In this document: one piece after another, positions 7,651-15,621 of the stretch | How the letters are laid out: the number at the start of each line of letters is the position of its first letter | Position numbering within the stretch: the first letter of the stretch is position 1 | Source of the DNA: Multivorans sp965232105 | Lineage (GTDB): Bacteria; Acidobacteriota; Thermoanaerobaculia; Multivoradales; Multivoraceae | DNA length: 64,000 nt | NCBI GenBank assembly: GCA_965232105.1 | Contig: OZ246956.1 | Span: forward strand, 3,410,001 to 3,474,000 | Reading direction: 5' to 3' | Notes under the pieces: generated by a model | The model's input: the letters and a program-made list of their open reading frames with translations, nothing else | What the model was told of the DNA's origin: nothing | Database searches by the model: none | Translations under genes and position numbers: made by a program

Positions 7651-9213
7651 TCACTCCTGGAAGGCCGAGTCGCTCACGAGCGCCTCGATCAGGCAGGGTC
7701 CCGGCTCGGCAAAACCGCGCTCGAGGGCGGCCGTCAGCTCTTCGCCCGTGCGAACCTGCGTGGCGGGCATGCCGAAGCCCCGGGCCAGGTCGAGCCATTC
7801 GACCCGCGGCGCCCTGAACTCGGTCAGGTTCAGGCTCTGCGGGCCGAACTCCTCCACGCCGGCCCTTTGCAGCTCGACCTGGAGGATGCGGTAGGCGTCG
7901 TTGGCGAAGACGAGGTTGACGACGTCGACCCCCTCGCGGACCTGGCTCCAGAGTGCCTGGACCGTGTACAGACCGCTGCCGTCGCCCTCGAGCGTCAGCA
8001 CCTTGCGGTCCGGGCACGCAATCGCGGCGCCGAGCGACGCGGGCAGGCCAAGGCCGATCGCGCCGCCGTTCTCCTGCAGGTAGGTGTGGGCCGGGCCGTT
8101 CATCGTGGCGGGATAGAAGGCGGAACCGGCGGTGATTCCCTCGTCCATCACGATCGCATTCTCGGGCATCGTGGCGGCGATCGCCTGGGCCGCGACGCGC
8201 GTGCCGATCGGACCGCTCGGCGCCGGTGGCCTCTCGACCGCCCGGGCCGGAGGCTCGTCCTTCGCGTCGGTTGCTTGGGCCAGCTCGCTGAGAGCGTGGC
8301 CGCTGTCTTCCGTCGGATGGCTCAGGACGACGACTTCCACCGACTCCGGAGTCAGGCGGCTCACACCGCCCTCGTAACCGAAGAAGGCGACGGGATCGAG
8401 CGCGCCGGCCAGGACGAGCGTGTCGATCCCGCTCAGGAACTCCACGGCCTGCTCGGGGAAGTAGGGCACACGCGGCAACGCAGGAAGGTGGGGACCGCGC
8501 TCCATCCGGCCCGAGAACGTCTCGGCGACGAGCTTGCAGCCGGTCGCTCGCTGTACCCTGGCCGCCTCGCGCTGGGCCGCAGCCGTATGGCCGGAACTGC
8601 CCAGCATCAGCATCGTGCGTTCGCCGCGGGCCACGGCGGCACGGGCGCGCTCGACGGCTTCCGGGGCGACGCGGGCGCCGAGTGGAGGCGCTGGCTCGAT
8701 GATCGGGCCGTAGGCCTCGCTCCACTGGCAGTCCGTCGGCACGATCAGGGTGGCGATCTGGCCCGGGTGGCGCCGGGAAGCGGAGATCGCGGCGGCCATG
8801 TCGCGCGAGACGTGGTCGGCCGAGGCGACGGTGCGTTGCCAGTCGGAGACCCCGTCGACCAGGCTCTCGACCTTCGTGTTGAGCGGCGGGTCGTAGTTGC
8901 GGTGCCAGGTTGGATGGTGGCCGATCACGTTGACGACCGGCGTGCGGCCCCGGCGGGCGTTGTGCAGGTTGGCGATGCCGTTCGCGAAGCCCGGGCCGAG
9001 ATGGACCAGGGTAAGCGCGGGCTTGCCGGCCATCCGGCCGTAGCCGTCCGCCGCGCCGGTGGCGACGCCCTCGAACTGCGCCAGCACGCCGCGCACGCCC
9101 GGAATCTCGTCGAGAGCCGCGACGAGATGGATCTCCGATGTGCCGGGATTCGCGAAGCAGACCTCGACGCCCGCGTTGGCGGCGGTCCGAACCATGGCCT
9201 GGGCGCCGTTCAT
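7651..9213 (-). CDS. Thiamine-diphosphate enzyme annotated as acetolactate synthase large subunit-like
   Basis: A 520-residue enzyme with the three-domain layout of the pyruvate oxidase/acetolactate synthase superfamily. The N-terminal Pyr domain has FANPGTSEIH and the cofactor-activating glutamate at about residue 48 (AQFEGVATGAADGYGRMAG). The C-terminal PP domain has the ThDP motif GDGSGLYTVQALWSQ ending in FANDAY. This subfamily is often labelled acetolactate synthase or benzoylformate decarboxylase-like, but its substrate is not established. No small regulatory subunit gene is adjacent. It is the first gene of an operon with two beta-decarboxylating dehydrogenases, which may supply or consume a 2-oxoacid (inference). 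A TAGCCT box lies nine bases before the ATG. Confidence 0.85.
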   Translation of the reverse strand: MNGAQAMVRTAANAGVEVCFANPGTSEIHLVAALDEIPGVRGVLAQFEGVATGAADGYGRMAGKPALTLVHLGPGFANGIANLHNARRGRTPVVNVIGHHPTWHRNYDPPLNTKVESLVDGVSDWQRTVASADHVSRDMAAAISASRRHPGQIATLIVPTDCQWSEAYGPIIEPAPPLGARVAPEAVERARAAVARGERTMLMLGSSGHTAAAQREAARVQRATGCKLVAETFSGRMERGPHLPALPRVPYFPEQAVEFLSGIDTLVLAGALDPVAFFGYEGGVSRLTPESVEVVVLSHPTEDSGHALSELAQATDAKDEPPARAVERPPAPSGPIGTRVAAQAIAATMPENAIVMDEGITAGSAFYPATMNGPAHTYLQENGGAIGLGLPASLGAAIACPDRKVLTLEGDGSGLYTVQALWSQVREGVDVVNLVFANDAYRILQVELQRAGVEEFGPQSLNLTEFRAPRVEWLDLARGFGMPATQVRTGEELTAALERGFAEPGPCLIEALVSDSAFQE

Positions 9214-9222
9214 CGGAGCGGG

Positions 9223-9228
9223 AGGCTA
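9223..9228 (-). promoter_or_regulatory. Candidate -10 box (TAGCCT) of the ThDP/dehydrogenase operon
   Basis: On the minus strand TAGCCT lies nine bases before the ATG at 9213, in the context GCTAGCCT. This would leave at most a very short leader. The spacing is two bases longer than at the other leaderless-type starts, so it is less certain. Confidence 0.35.
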
Positions 9229-9255
9229 GCAGGATGGACGCGCTCGGACTAACGC

Positions 9256-9690
9256 CGTGCCGCGCGTCTTCGCCCGATCCGGCGGCCGGTCGGGGGTCCC
9301 GAACGGTTTCCGTCGTCCGTCTACCGGCAGGGGAAGGCGGCGGTGTCGCTGCGAGGCTCGGCGGTGTGTCCGGCGGCGTTCTCGTGGCGCCAGGTCTCGC
9401 CGTCGGGCGCGGTGACGACGAGCTGGAAAGCGAGGTCGGTGACGGGGGCGGCGAAGACCCACCTGTGTCCGTTGATCGCGCAGCCGTCGAGGACCTTGAC
9501 GAGGACTTCCGCGTTCTCGCGGTCGAAGAAGTGGAGCAGGGCCGTCGCCCGGCGGGGCAGGCCCCAGTCGCGGGCCTGCCTGATCTCGCCGTCGGGCAGG
9601 GCGAAGCACATGTCGACGCGGTGGCCGTCCTCCAGGACGATGCCGGGGCCGTCGGGCTCGCAGACGGGGGCGGCGGGTTGGTCGGCCGGA
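9256..9690. repeat. Segmental duplicate, copy 1 (pair with 15187-15621)
   Basis: About 435 bases nearly identical to 15187-15621, covering the last C-terminal domain of the metalloprotease gene, its 3' flank and about 25 bases of vestigial DUF3782-type sequence (here VPRVFA followed by CGA where the intact gene has a TGA stop). Conservation of the non-coding flank shows DNA-level duplication or conversion rather than protein-level selection alone. Confidence 0.8.
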
Positions 9691-12600
9691 GCTGTCATGG
9701 CGGCGGCCGCCGCGCCGGGCGGGTCGGGGTTTCGTGGGCCGGTGCGGCTCGCGGCGGTCCCGAGGGGCCCCACCCAAGCGGAGGTCTCCGAGTCGGCGCC
9801 GCCCAGGGCCGCGGCGGCCCGCGACTCCGGATCGCAGGGGAAGGCCGCGGTGTCGGCGCGCGTTTCGGCCGTCAGGCTCTTCGGGTTGTGGTGGACGAAC
9901 CGGCGTCCGGTGGCCCGCTCCGCGATCTCCAGGTTGAAGGCGAGGGTGGTGACGGGGGCGACGAAGACCCACCTGTGTCCGTTGATCGCGCAGCCGTCGA
10001 GGACCTTGACGAGGACTTCGACGTTGTCGCGGTCGAAGAAGTAGAGGAGACCGGAGGCGGCGGATTCCAGGTGGTAGTTCGAGGCGTCGATTCGCGTCCC
10101 CGAGGGCGTCTCGAAGCACATCCTCACCTCGTAGCCGCCGGAGAGGGTGACTGCCGCGGTCCGGGGAACGCAGTCGGTCGTCGAGCCCGGCGCGGGCGGG
10201 TCGGTCAGGCTGAAAGCCGCGGGTTGGCTGAAGGCGGCGCCGGCGGAAGTGGCGGCGCCGACGCGGAAGACGTAGTTCTCGCCCGGCGCCAGACCGTCGA
10301 GCGTCGTCGCGGTCGCGTCGGGGCCGAGCGTCCGGCTGTCCGTCCAGTCGTCTTCGGCGGCAAGCCGGTACTGGACCTCGAATCCCGTCTCGGCGCGCGA
10401 GTTGTCCCGCCAGACGAGACGGGCGCCGGCGGCCCCGGTCGGCGCGCTGTCGAGGTGGGTGGGCGGCGCCATGTCCAGCGAGATGGAGACCGGCCGGCTC
10501 GGGGAGGGACCGGCCGGGCCGAGCGCCGCGAGCAGGAACTGGTGCCGTCCGCCGGATGGCAGACCGCCCACGGCCGCCCGTTCGGCGTCGGGTCCGAGGG
10601 TCCGGACCGTGTTCCAGGCACCGGGACCCCGGCGATGGAAGACCTCGAAGCCGGTTTCGCCGCGTGCGTTGTCCCGCCAGGTCAGCAGCACCGCGTTCGA
10701 GGCGATCATCTCGGCCCGGAGGTCGGAGGGCGCGGCCGGGTTGTTCAGCGTGGGCGAGGGCGTTGGCGGCGGCGGCGTGGGCGTGGGTGTGGTCGGCGGT
10801 GGCGGCGTTGGAGTGGGCGTGGTCGGCGGCGGCGGCGTTGGAGTGGGCGTGGTCGGCGGCGGGTCGGACCCGCGCAGCACGCGGACCGAGACGGTCCGGG
10901 TCGCCGTGAACGGTGGCGTCCCGCCGTCGGAGACGACGACGTTGAAGGCGAGGCTCGGTTTCCGCTCGTGATCGAGCGTCGCTCCGGACGCAACGGAGAG
11001 TTGGCCGGAGGCGGAGACCTCGAACGCGGACGCGTCCGCGCCGGTCAGCAAATACGTCAACGCGGCACCCTCGGGGTCGGTGGCCGCCACCGGCGAGCCG
11101 ATGTTCCCCGTGGTCCCTTCCGGCACGTCGATCGTCAACGTGGCGGAGTCGGTGAACGCCGGCGCTTCGTTGACGTCGGTCACCGTGACCGTGAGCGCCG
11201 CGGCGCCCGTCACGCCGTCGGCGTCGGCGGCCCTGACCGTGACCTCGTAGACGTTGTCCTTGTCGTCGTCGGCGGGATCCTCGTGGTCCCGGGCGGCCAT
11301 GGACAGGACGCCGGCGGCGGAGATCGCGAAGTCCGCCGCGTCCGCGCCCTCCTTCGTCCAGGTCACGGCGCCGCGGTGGCCGGACACGGTCGGCGCGGCG
11401 GATGCGTACGCCGCGTTCTCGGCGACCGTGCCGTTCGGCAGGCCCGCGACCGTCAGGGTCTCGTCCAGGTCGGTGACGGTCACCGCGACCGACCGCGTCG
11501 CGGTGAGCGCCGGCTTCCCGCCGTCGGAGACGACGACGTTGAAGGCGAGGCTCGGTTTCCGCTCGTGGTCGAGCGTCGCGCCGGGCGCCACGGAGAGTTG
11601 GCCGGAGGAGGCGATCTCGAAGGCGGACGCGTCCGCGCCGGTCAGCGAATGCGTCAGCGCGTCGCCCTCGGGGTCGGTGGTCGCTATCGGCGAGCCGATG
11701 TTCCCGGTCGTTCCCTCGGGGACGCTCAACGCCAGCGCGGTCGGCGTGTTGAACGCTGGCGCCTCGTTGACGTCGGTCACCGTCACCGTGAACGACGCGG
11801 TCCCCGCGACGCCGTCCCCGTCCGTCGCCTTGACGGTGACTTCGTAGACGTTGTCCTCGTCGGCGTCGGCCGGGTTCTCGTGGTCGCGGGCGACCATGGC
11901 CAGGACGCCGCTCGATGCGTCCATCGTGAAGTCCGCCGCGTCCGGGCCCTCCTTCGTCCAGGTAACGGTTCCGGTGTGGCCCGACACGGTCGGCGCCGCG
12001 GACGCGTAGACGGCGTTCTCCGCCACCGCACCGTTCGACAGGCCAGCGACCGTCAGGGTCTCGGCCAGGTCGGTGACGGTGAGCGCCACGTCGCGGGTGG
12101 CGGAGAGAGCCGGCGTGCCGCCGTCGGAGGCGACGACGTGGAAGCTGTAGCTGGACTTGGCCTCGTAGTTCAGGACCGCGCCGGCGGCGACGGAGATCTG
12201 GCCGGTGGAGGAAACCGAGAAGGACGGGGCGTCCGTTCCGCCGAGCGAGTAGGCGACCGCCGCGCCTTCCGGGTCCGTCGCCGTGACCGGCGAGCCGATG
12301 TTCCCGGTCGTCCCCTCCGGTGCGCTGAGCGCCAGCGTGCCGGACGCGTCGAACGCGGGCGCCTCGTTCACGTCCGTGACCGTCACGGTGATCGCGACCG
12401 AACCCGAGTTTCCGTCCAGGTCCCTCGCCGTCAGCGTCGCCTCGTACTCGTTGTCCTTGTCCGCGTCCGTCGGCGCCTCGTAATCCTCCGGCCCCAGACT
12501 CAACGTGGGCGTTGTCAGCCCGCTCGCGGTGAAGCGCCCGGCGTCCGGGCCGGTGAGGTACCAGAAGACCGGCGGGCGCTGGCCGGTCACGACCGGCTTC

Positions 12601-14321
12601 GCCGACCGGACGACCGCGTTCTCGGGCGTGGTCCCGTCGATGGAGAAGGTCACCGTCAGCGTCTTCGTGCCGGGAGTCTTCACGTCGAGCCGGCTTGTGT
12701 AGTGCGCTCCGTTGGCGTTCGCCGCGCCCACCCTGAAGTGGTACTTCGTCGCCTTGTCGAGTCCGGTGATCGTCGCCGTCTCGACATCCTTCGCCAGGTC
12801 CGCCGCCTCCTTCCAGGGCCACTCGAAGTACTTCCGATACTCGACCTTGAAGCCGGTCTCCCTCGAGGACCGGTCGGTCCAGGTCAGCGTGACCCGCGCC
12901 GTGGCGCCGTCGTCGCCCGTCGTGGCCTTGAAACCGGAGGGCTTCGGCGGGAGAAGCAGTTGGCCGAAACGGGCGACGTCCGGAAGCGTCTGCCGAAGGG
13001 CCCGCTCGTTGTCGGCGCGATCCGCAACGCCGAGAGTCCGGCCGTCCGGGGTCACGCGGACGGTCGAGAAGTACGGTACCGGAACCTGGGATCGTTCGAG
13101 CGCGCGCATCATGGAGTAGACCGCCGGACTCTTGCTGGAGTCCTTGTGGCCGTAGGCGTAGGGATAGAGGCTGCCGCTGAACGACTGGTCGCCGTGCGAG
13201 CCTCCCGCCAGATGGCCGATCTCGTGCAGGAAGATCGAGTTGTGGCGAGAACAGATGAGGTTCACCTCGGCGAACGCCGTTCTCGCCATCACCGCCGGCG
13301 TGAAGCCCCTGCTGTAGGTGGTGGACGCGAGGCCGCAGTAGCGGCGGCGGCTGTTCTTCGTGACGAACACGACCACGTCGGCGCCGTGCTCGTCGCGCAG
13401 CATCTCGATGTCGCCGTTGCTCCTGAGATGGCGCATCTCCGGCGAGGAGTGCTGGTGGATGTCGTTGTCCACCGGCACCGTGACCTCCTCCTGGTGGGCC
13501 AGAGTGAAGCCCGCGTCCAGGTTGTTGTTCCGGAGCACCGTGTTCGAGTAGTCGACGAGAGCCTGAATCGCGGCGGTCACGCCGCTCGTGGTCCAGTGGG
13601 ATTCGGCCTTGTCGTCGTACAGGACGAGGAGGTCGATCACGTGAGTGGGGGTCTGGACGCCGCTCCCGGATTCGATGCCGGCGGGCCGATCGACCGGGTG
13701 CGCGGTCACGGCCGCGACTTCGCGTCCAGACGCGACGACGTGTTCGGCGGCGACGACGTGTTCGGCCGCGACTTCGAGGGCGGCCGCGGGGAGATCCGCG
13801 GCGGCGCAGAAGCTCCAGCCGGCTTCCTCTTCGGGGAAGGTTGCCGCGGCCGCGTCCCGGACCGTGCCCGCGCCGTCCGGACCGGCGACCAGATCGAAGC
13901 TCGGCCCGCCCAGCTCGCCGAAGCTGCCGACGAGACGGTCGTCCCGCACCGTGAGCACCACCGTTTCCGCCACGGACCCCGCAACCCGTCCGGCCCACAG
14001 GACGTTGCCGTCGCCGCGGTCCTCGAACGCCGAACGCTCGACGGCGAGGACGCGGCCGTCCGGGGCGGGGATCAGGAGCCGGGACGGACCGGAACGAAGC
14101 AGATCGATGTCGACCTCGACGTCGACCTTGACATCGACCTCCGTCGCGACACGGCGGTCAGGGCCCGCCCCGACGGCCGCGGGAGAGACGGCGGAACGGC
14201 TCTCCGTCACGCTCTTCCCGGAATCGACGAACCGCAGAAGCGCCTCCTGCCCCGACGCTCCGGCCGCCGGCAGCCAGAGCCCTGCGGCGACCGCGAGAAT
14301 GCCGAGACGGGACCGATTCAT
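9321..14321 (-). CDS. Secreted metzincin-type metalloprotease with FN3, cadherin-like and duplicated C-terminal domains
   Basis: The chosen start (MNRSRLGILAVAAGL) gives a signal peptide and has AGG nearby; an in-frame ATG lies at 14336. The mature protein of about 1,640 residues contains a propeptide-like region, then a reprolysin-like zinc site HEIGHLAGGSH at residues 366-376. After it come an FN3 domain and cadherin-like repeats ending in VTVTDVNEAPAF, about 2.5 units of the 199-residue type found 16 times in the neighbouring giant gene. A Pro/Thr hinge (10,750-10,865) and two more FN3 domains follow. The C-terminus holds two copies of a Cys-containing domain (VLVKVLDGCAINGHRWVF). It probably degrades or adheres to extracellular protein; the substrate is unknown. 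Its layout matches the giant paralog. Confidence 0.87.
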   Translation of the reverse strand: MNRSRLGILAVAAGLWLPAAGASGQEALLRFVDSGKSVTESRSAVSPAAVGAGPDRRVATEVDVKVDVEVDIDLLRSGPSRLLIPAPDGRVLAVERSAFEDRGDGNVLWAGRVAGSVAETVVLTVRDDRLVGSFGELGGPSFDLVAGPDGAGTVRDAAAATFPEEEAGWSFCAAADLPAAALEVAAEHVVAAEHVVASGREVAAVTAHPVDRPAGIESGSGVQTPTHVIDLLVLYDDKAESHWTTSGVTAAIQALVDYSNTVLRNNNLDAGFTLAHQEEVTVPVDNDIHQHSSPEMRHLRSNGDIEMLRDEHGADVVVFVTKNSRRRYCGLASTTYSRGFTPAVMARTAFAEVNLICSRHNSIFLHEIGHLAGGSHGDQSFSGSLYPYAYGHKDSSKSPAVYSMMRALERSQVPVPYFSTVRVTPDGRTLGVADRADNERALRQTLPDVARFGQLLLPPKPSGFKATTGDDGATARVTLTWTDRSSRETGFKVEYRKYFEWPWKEAADLAKDVETATITGLDKATKYHFRVGAANANGAHYTSRLDVKTPGTKTLTVTFSIDGTTPENAVVRSAKPVVTGQRPPVFWYLTGPDAGRFTASGLTTPTLSLGPEDYEAPTDADKDNEYEATLTARDLDGNSGSVAITVTVTDVNEAPAFDASGTLALSAPEGTTGNIGSPVTATDPEGAAVAYSLGGTDAPSFSVSSTGQISVAAGAVLNYEAKSSYSFHVVASDGGTPALSATRDVALTVTDLAETLTVAGLSNGAVAENAVYASAAPTVSGHTGTVTWTKEGPDAADFTMDASSGVLAMVARDHENPADADEDNVYEVTVKATDGDGVAGTASFTVTVTDVNEAPAFNTPTALALSVPEGTTGNIGSPIATTDPEGDALTHSLTGADASAFEIASSGQLSVAPGATLDHERKPSLAFNVVVSDGGKPALTATRSVAVTVTDLDETLTVAGLPNGTVAENAAYASAAPTVSGHRGAVTWTKEGADAADFAISAAGVLSMAARDHEDPADDDKDNVYEVTVRAADADGVTGAAALTVTVTDVNEAPAFTDSATLTIDVPEGTTGNIGSPVAATDPEGAALTYLLTGADASAFEVSASGQLSVASGATLDHERKPSLAFNVVVSDGGTPPFTATRTVSVRVLRGSDPPPTTPTPTPPPPTTPTPTPPPPTTPTPTPPPPTPSPTLNNPAAPSDLRAEMIASNAVLLTWRDNARGETGFEVFHRRGPGAWNTVRTLGPDAERAAVGGLPSGGRHQFLLAALGPAGPSPSRPVSISLDMAPPTHLDSAPTGAAGARLVWRDNSRAETGFEVQYRLAAEDDWTDSRTLGPDATATTLDGLAPGENYVFRVGAATSAGAAFSQPAAFSLTDPPAPGSTTDCVPRTAAVTLSGGYEVRMCFETPSGTRIDASNYHLESAASGLLYFFDRDNVEVLVKVLDGCAINGHRWVFVAPVTTLAFNLEIAERATGRRFVHHNPKSLTAETRADTAAFPCDPESRAAAALGGADSETSAWVGPLGTAASRTGPRNPDPPGAAAAAMTAPADQPAAPVCEPDGPGIVLEDGHRVDMCFALPDGEIRQARDWGLPRRATALLHFFDRENAEVLVKVLDGCAINGHRWVFAAPVTDLAFQLVVTAPDGETWRHENAAGHTAEPRSDTAAFPCR
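10745..10865. repeat. Short tandem repeat encoding a Pro/Thr hinge
   Basis: About 30-36-base GC-rich direct repeats, read on the minus strand as alternating TTPTPT and PPPP. They separate the cadherin-like block from the FN3 domains of the metalloprotease and probably form an extended linker. Copy number is likely to vary by slippage. Confidence 0.75.
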
Positions 14322-14379
14322 GTGTGGCCTGATCATCGCCGACCGTCCAGATAGGGGGGCCTGACGTCGACGCCCTCGG

Positions 14380-14385
14380 ATCATA
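14380..14385 (-). promoter_or_regulatory. Candidate -10 box (TATGAT) for the 1,666-residue protease gene
   Basis: TATGAT on the minus strand in the 251-base divergent intergenic region 14322-14572, about 58 bases before the chosen ATG. It gives a leadered transcript, unlike the leaderless-type genes. No clear -35 was seen. The rest of the gap holds no other recognised element. Confidence 0.3.
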
Positions 14386-14572
14386 CATTGCGGGAAACTG
14401 CGAGCGGCGACGGGCTCTACCCGTTGCGTGGCAGGTCCATGCGCGCCGGCGCTGGCTGGTAATCTCCGGATCCCGCGCGTGGTCGGGTCGAACCGGCCGG
14501 ACGCGACCAAAGAAAAGAGACAACCCGCCCCCCGGCGCTCTTCCGCGCCGCGACATGGAGAGATAGCGACCA

Positions 14573-15208
14573 ATGACGACGACCACTTCCGAAGGAAGTT
14601 CGGATTCGGCCGATCTGGAGCGGCTGCGAGCGATGACCAGGAACATCGAGAGGATCAACGACGGCTACGAGGAGATCAGGAGGTGCCAGGCGGAGACGTC
14701 GGAGCAGATGAAGGAAACCGACCGGCGGATGAAGGAGACCGACCGGCAGATGAGGGAGACCGACCGGCGCCTGAAGAAGGCGGAGGACCTGTTCACGACC
14801 CAGTGGGGGAAGCTGATGGAGAGCCTGGTGCGAGGCGATCTGGTCCGGCTGCTCAAGGAACGGGGCGTCGAGGTGGAGCGGACGGTGCAGCGGACGAACC
14901 AGCGGCGCAACGGCGAGCACTACGAGATCGACATCCTGGCGGTGAACGGCGAGGAGGTCGTGGTGGTGGAGGTCAAGACGACGCTCCGTCCCGAGGACGT
15001 GAAGCGCTTCCTGGGCAAGCTGGGGCGCTTCAAGAAGTGGTGGCCGGAGTACCGGGAACGCAAGGTCTACGGCGCGATGGCCTACCTGCAGGCGGGCGAC
15101 GAGGTGGCGGTTCACGCCGAACGGCAGGGCCTGTTCGTCATCCGCGCCACCGGCGGCAGCTCCTCCATCGTCAACGCCGGGGACTTCGTGCCGCGGGTCT
15201 TCGCCTGA
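14573..15208 (+). CDS. DUF3782-type PD-(D/E)XK nuclease-like protein with coiled coil
   Basis: A 211-residue protein. Residues about 15-75 are a charged coiled coil built on a repeated heptad (MKETDRRMKETDRQMRETDRR). The C-terminal half has HYEIDILAVNGEEVVVVEVK, which fits the D...ExK core of the PD-(D/E)XK fold seen in DUF3782-type proteins. Catalysis is not shown for this family, and DNA or RNA binding is possible. A GGAGAG Shine-Dalgarno precedes the ATG. The gene sits between two paralogous protease genes transcribed on the other strand and converges on the giant one. A short vestige of its 3' end also lies beside the other protease at about 9250-9275, so the pair seems to have been duplicated together. 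Confidence 0.8.
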   Translation: MTTTTSEGSSDSADLERLRAMTRNIERINDGYEEIRRCQAETSEQMKETDRRMKETDRQMRETDRRLKKAEDLFTTQWGKLMESLVRGDLVRLLKERGVEVERTVQRTNQRRNGEHYEIDILAVNGEEVVVVEVKTTLRPEDVKRFLGKLGRFKKWWPEYRERKVYGAMAYLQAGDEVAVHAERQGLFVIRATGGSSSIVNAGDFVPRVFA

Positions 15209-15621
15209 TCCGGCGGCCGGTCGGGGGCCCCGAACGGTTTCCGTCGTCCGTCTACCGGCAGGGGAAGGCCGCGGTGTCGCTGCGAGGCTCGGCGGTGTGT
15301 CCGGCTGCGTTCCGGTGGGTCCAGGTTCGGCCGTCGGGGGCGGTGACGACGAGCTGGAATGCGAGGTCGGTGACGGGGGCGGCGAAGACCCACCTGTGTC
15401 CGTTGACGGCGCAGCCGTCGAGGACCTTGACGAGGACTTCCGCATTTTCGCGGTCGAAGAAGTGGAGCAGGGCCGTCGCCCGGCGGGGCAGGCCCCAGTC
15501 GCGTGCCTGCCTGATCTCGCCGTCGGGCAGGGCGAAGCACATGTCGACGCGGTGGCCGTCCTCCAGGACGATGCCGGGGCCGTCGGGCTCGCAGACGGGG
15601 GCGGCGGGTCGGTTGGCCGGG
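15187..15621. repeat. Segmental duplicate, copy 2 (pair with 9256-9690)
   Basis: Matches copy 1 at an offset of 5,931 bases. It includes the real 3' end of the DUF3782-type gene, the 43-base gap and the last domain of the giant protease. A second, shorter matching block (about 15,774-16,105 against 9,832-10,170) covers the penultimate C-terminal domain. Confidence 0.8.

Noticed and set aside
9138..14354. A 1,738-codon plus-strand frame and a 1,590-codon minus-strand frame over the first protease
   Set aside because: Both are shadows of the real metalloprotease frame. They show Arg/Gly-rich low-complexity translation and no family motifs, while the chosen frame has a signal peptide, zinc site and domains.
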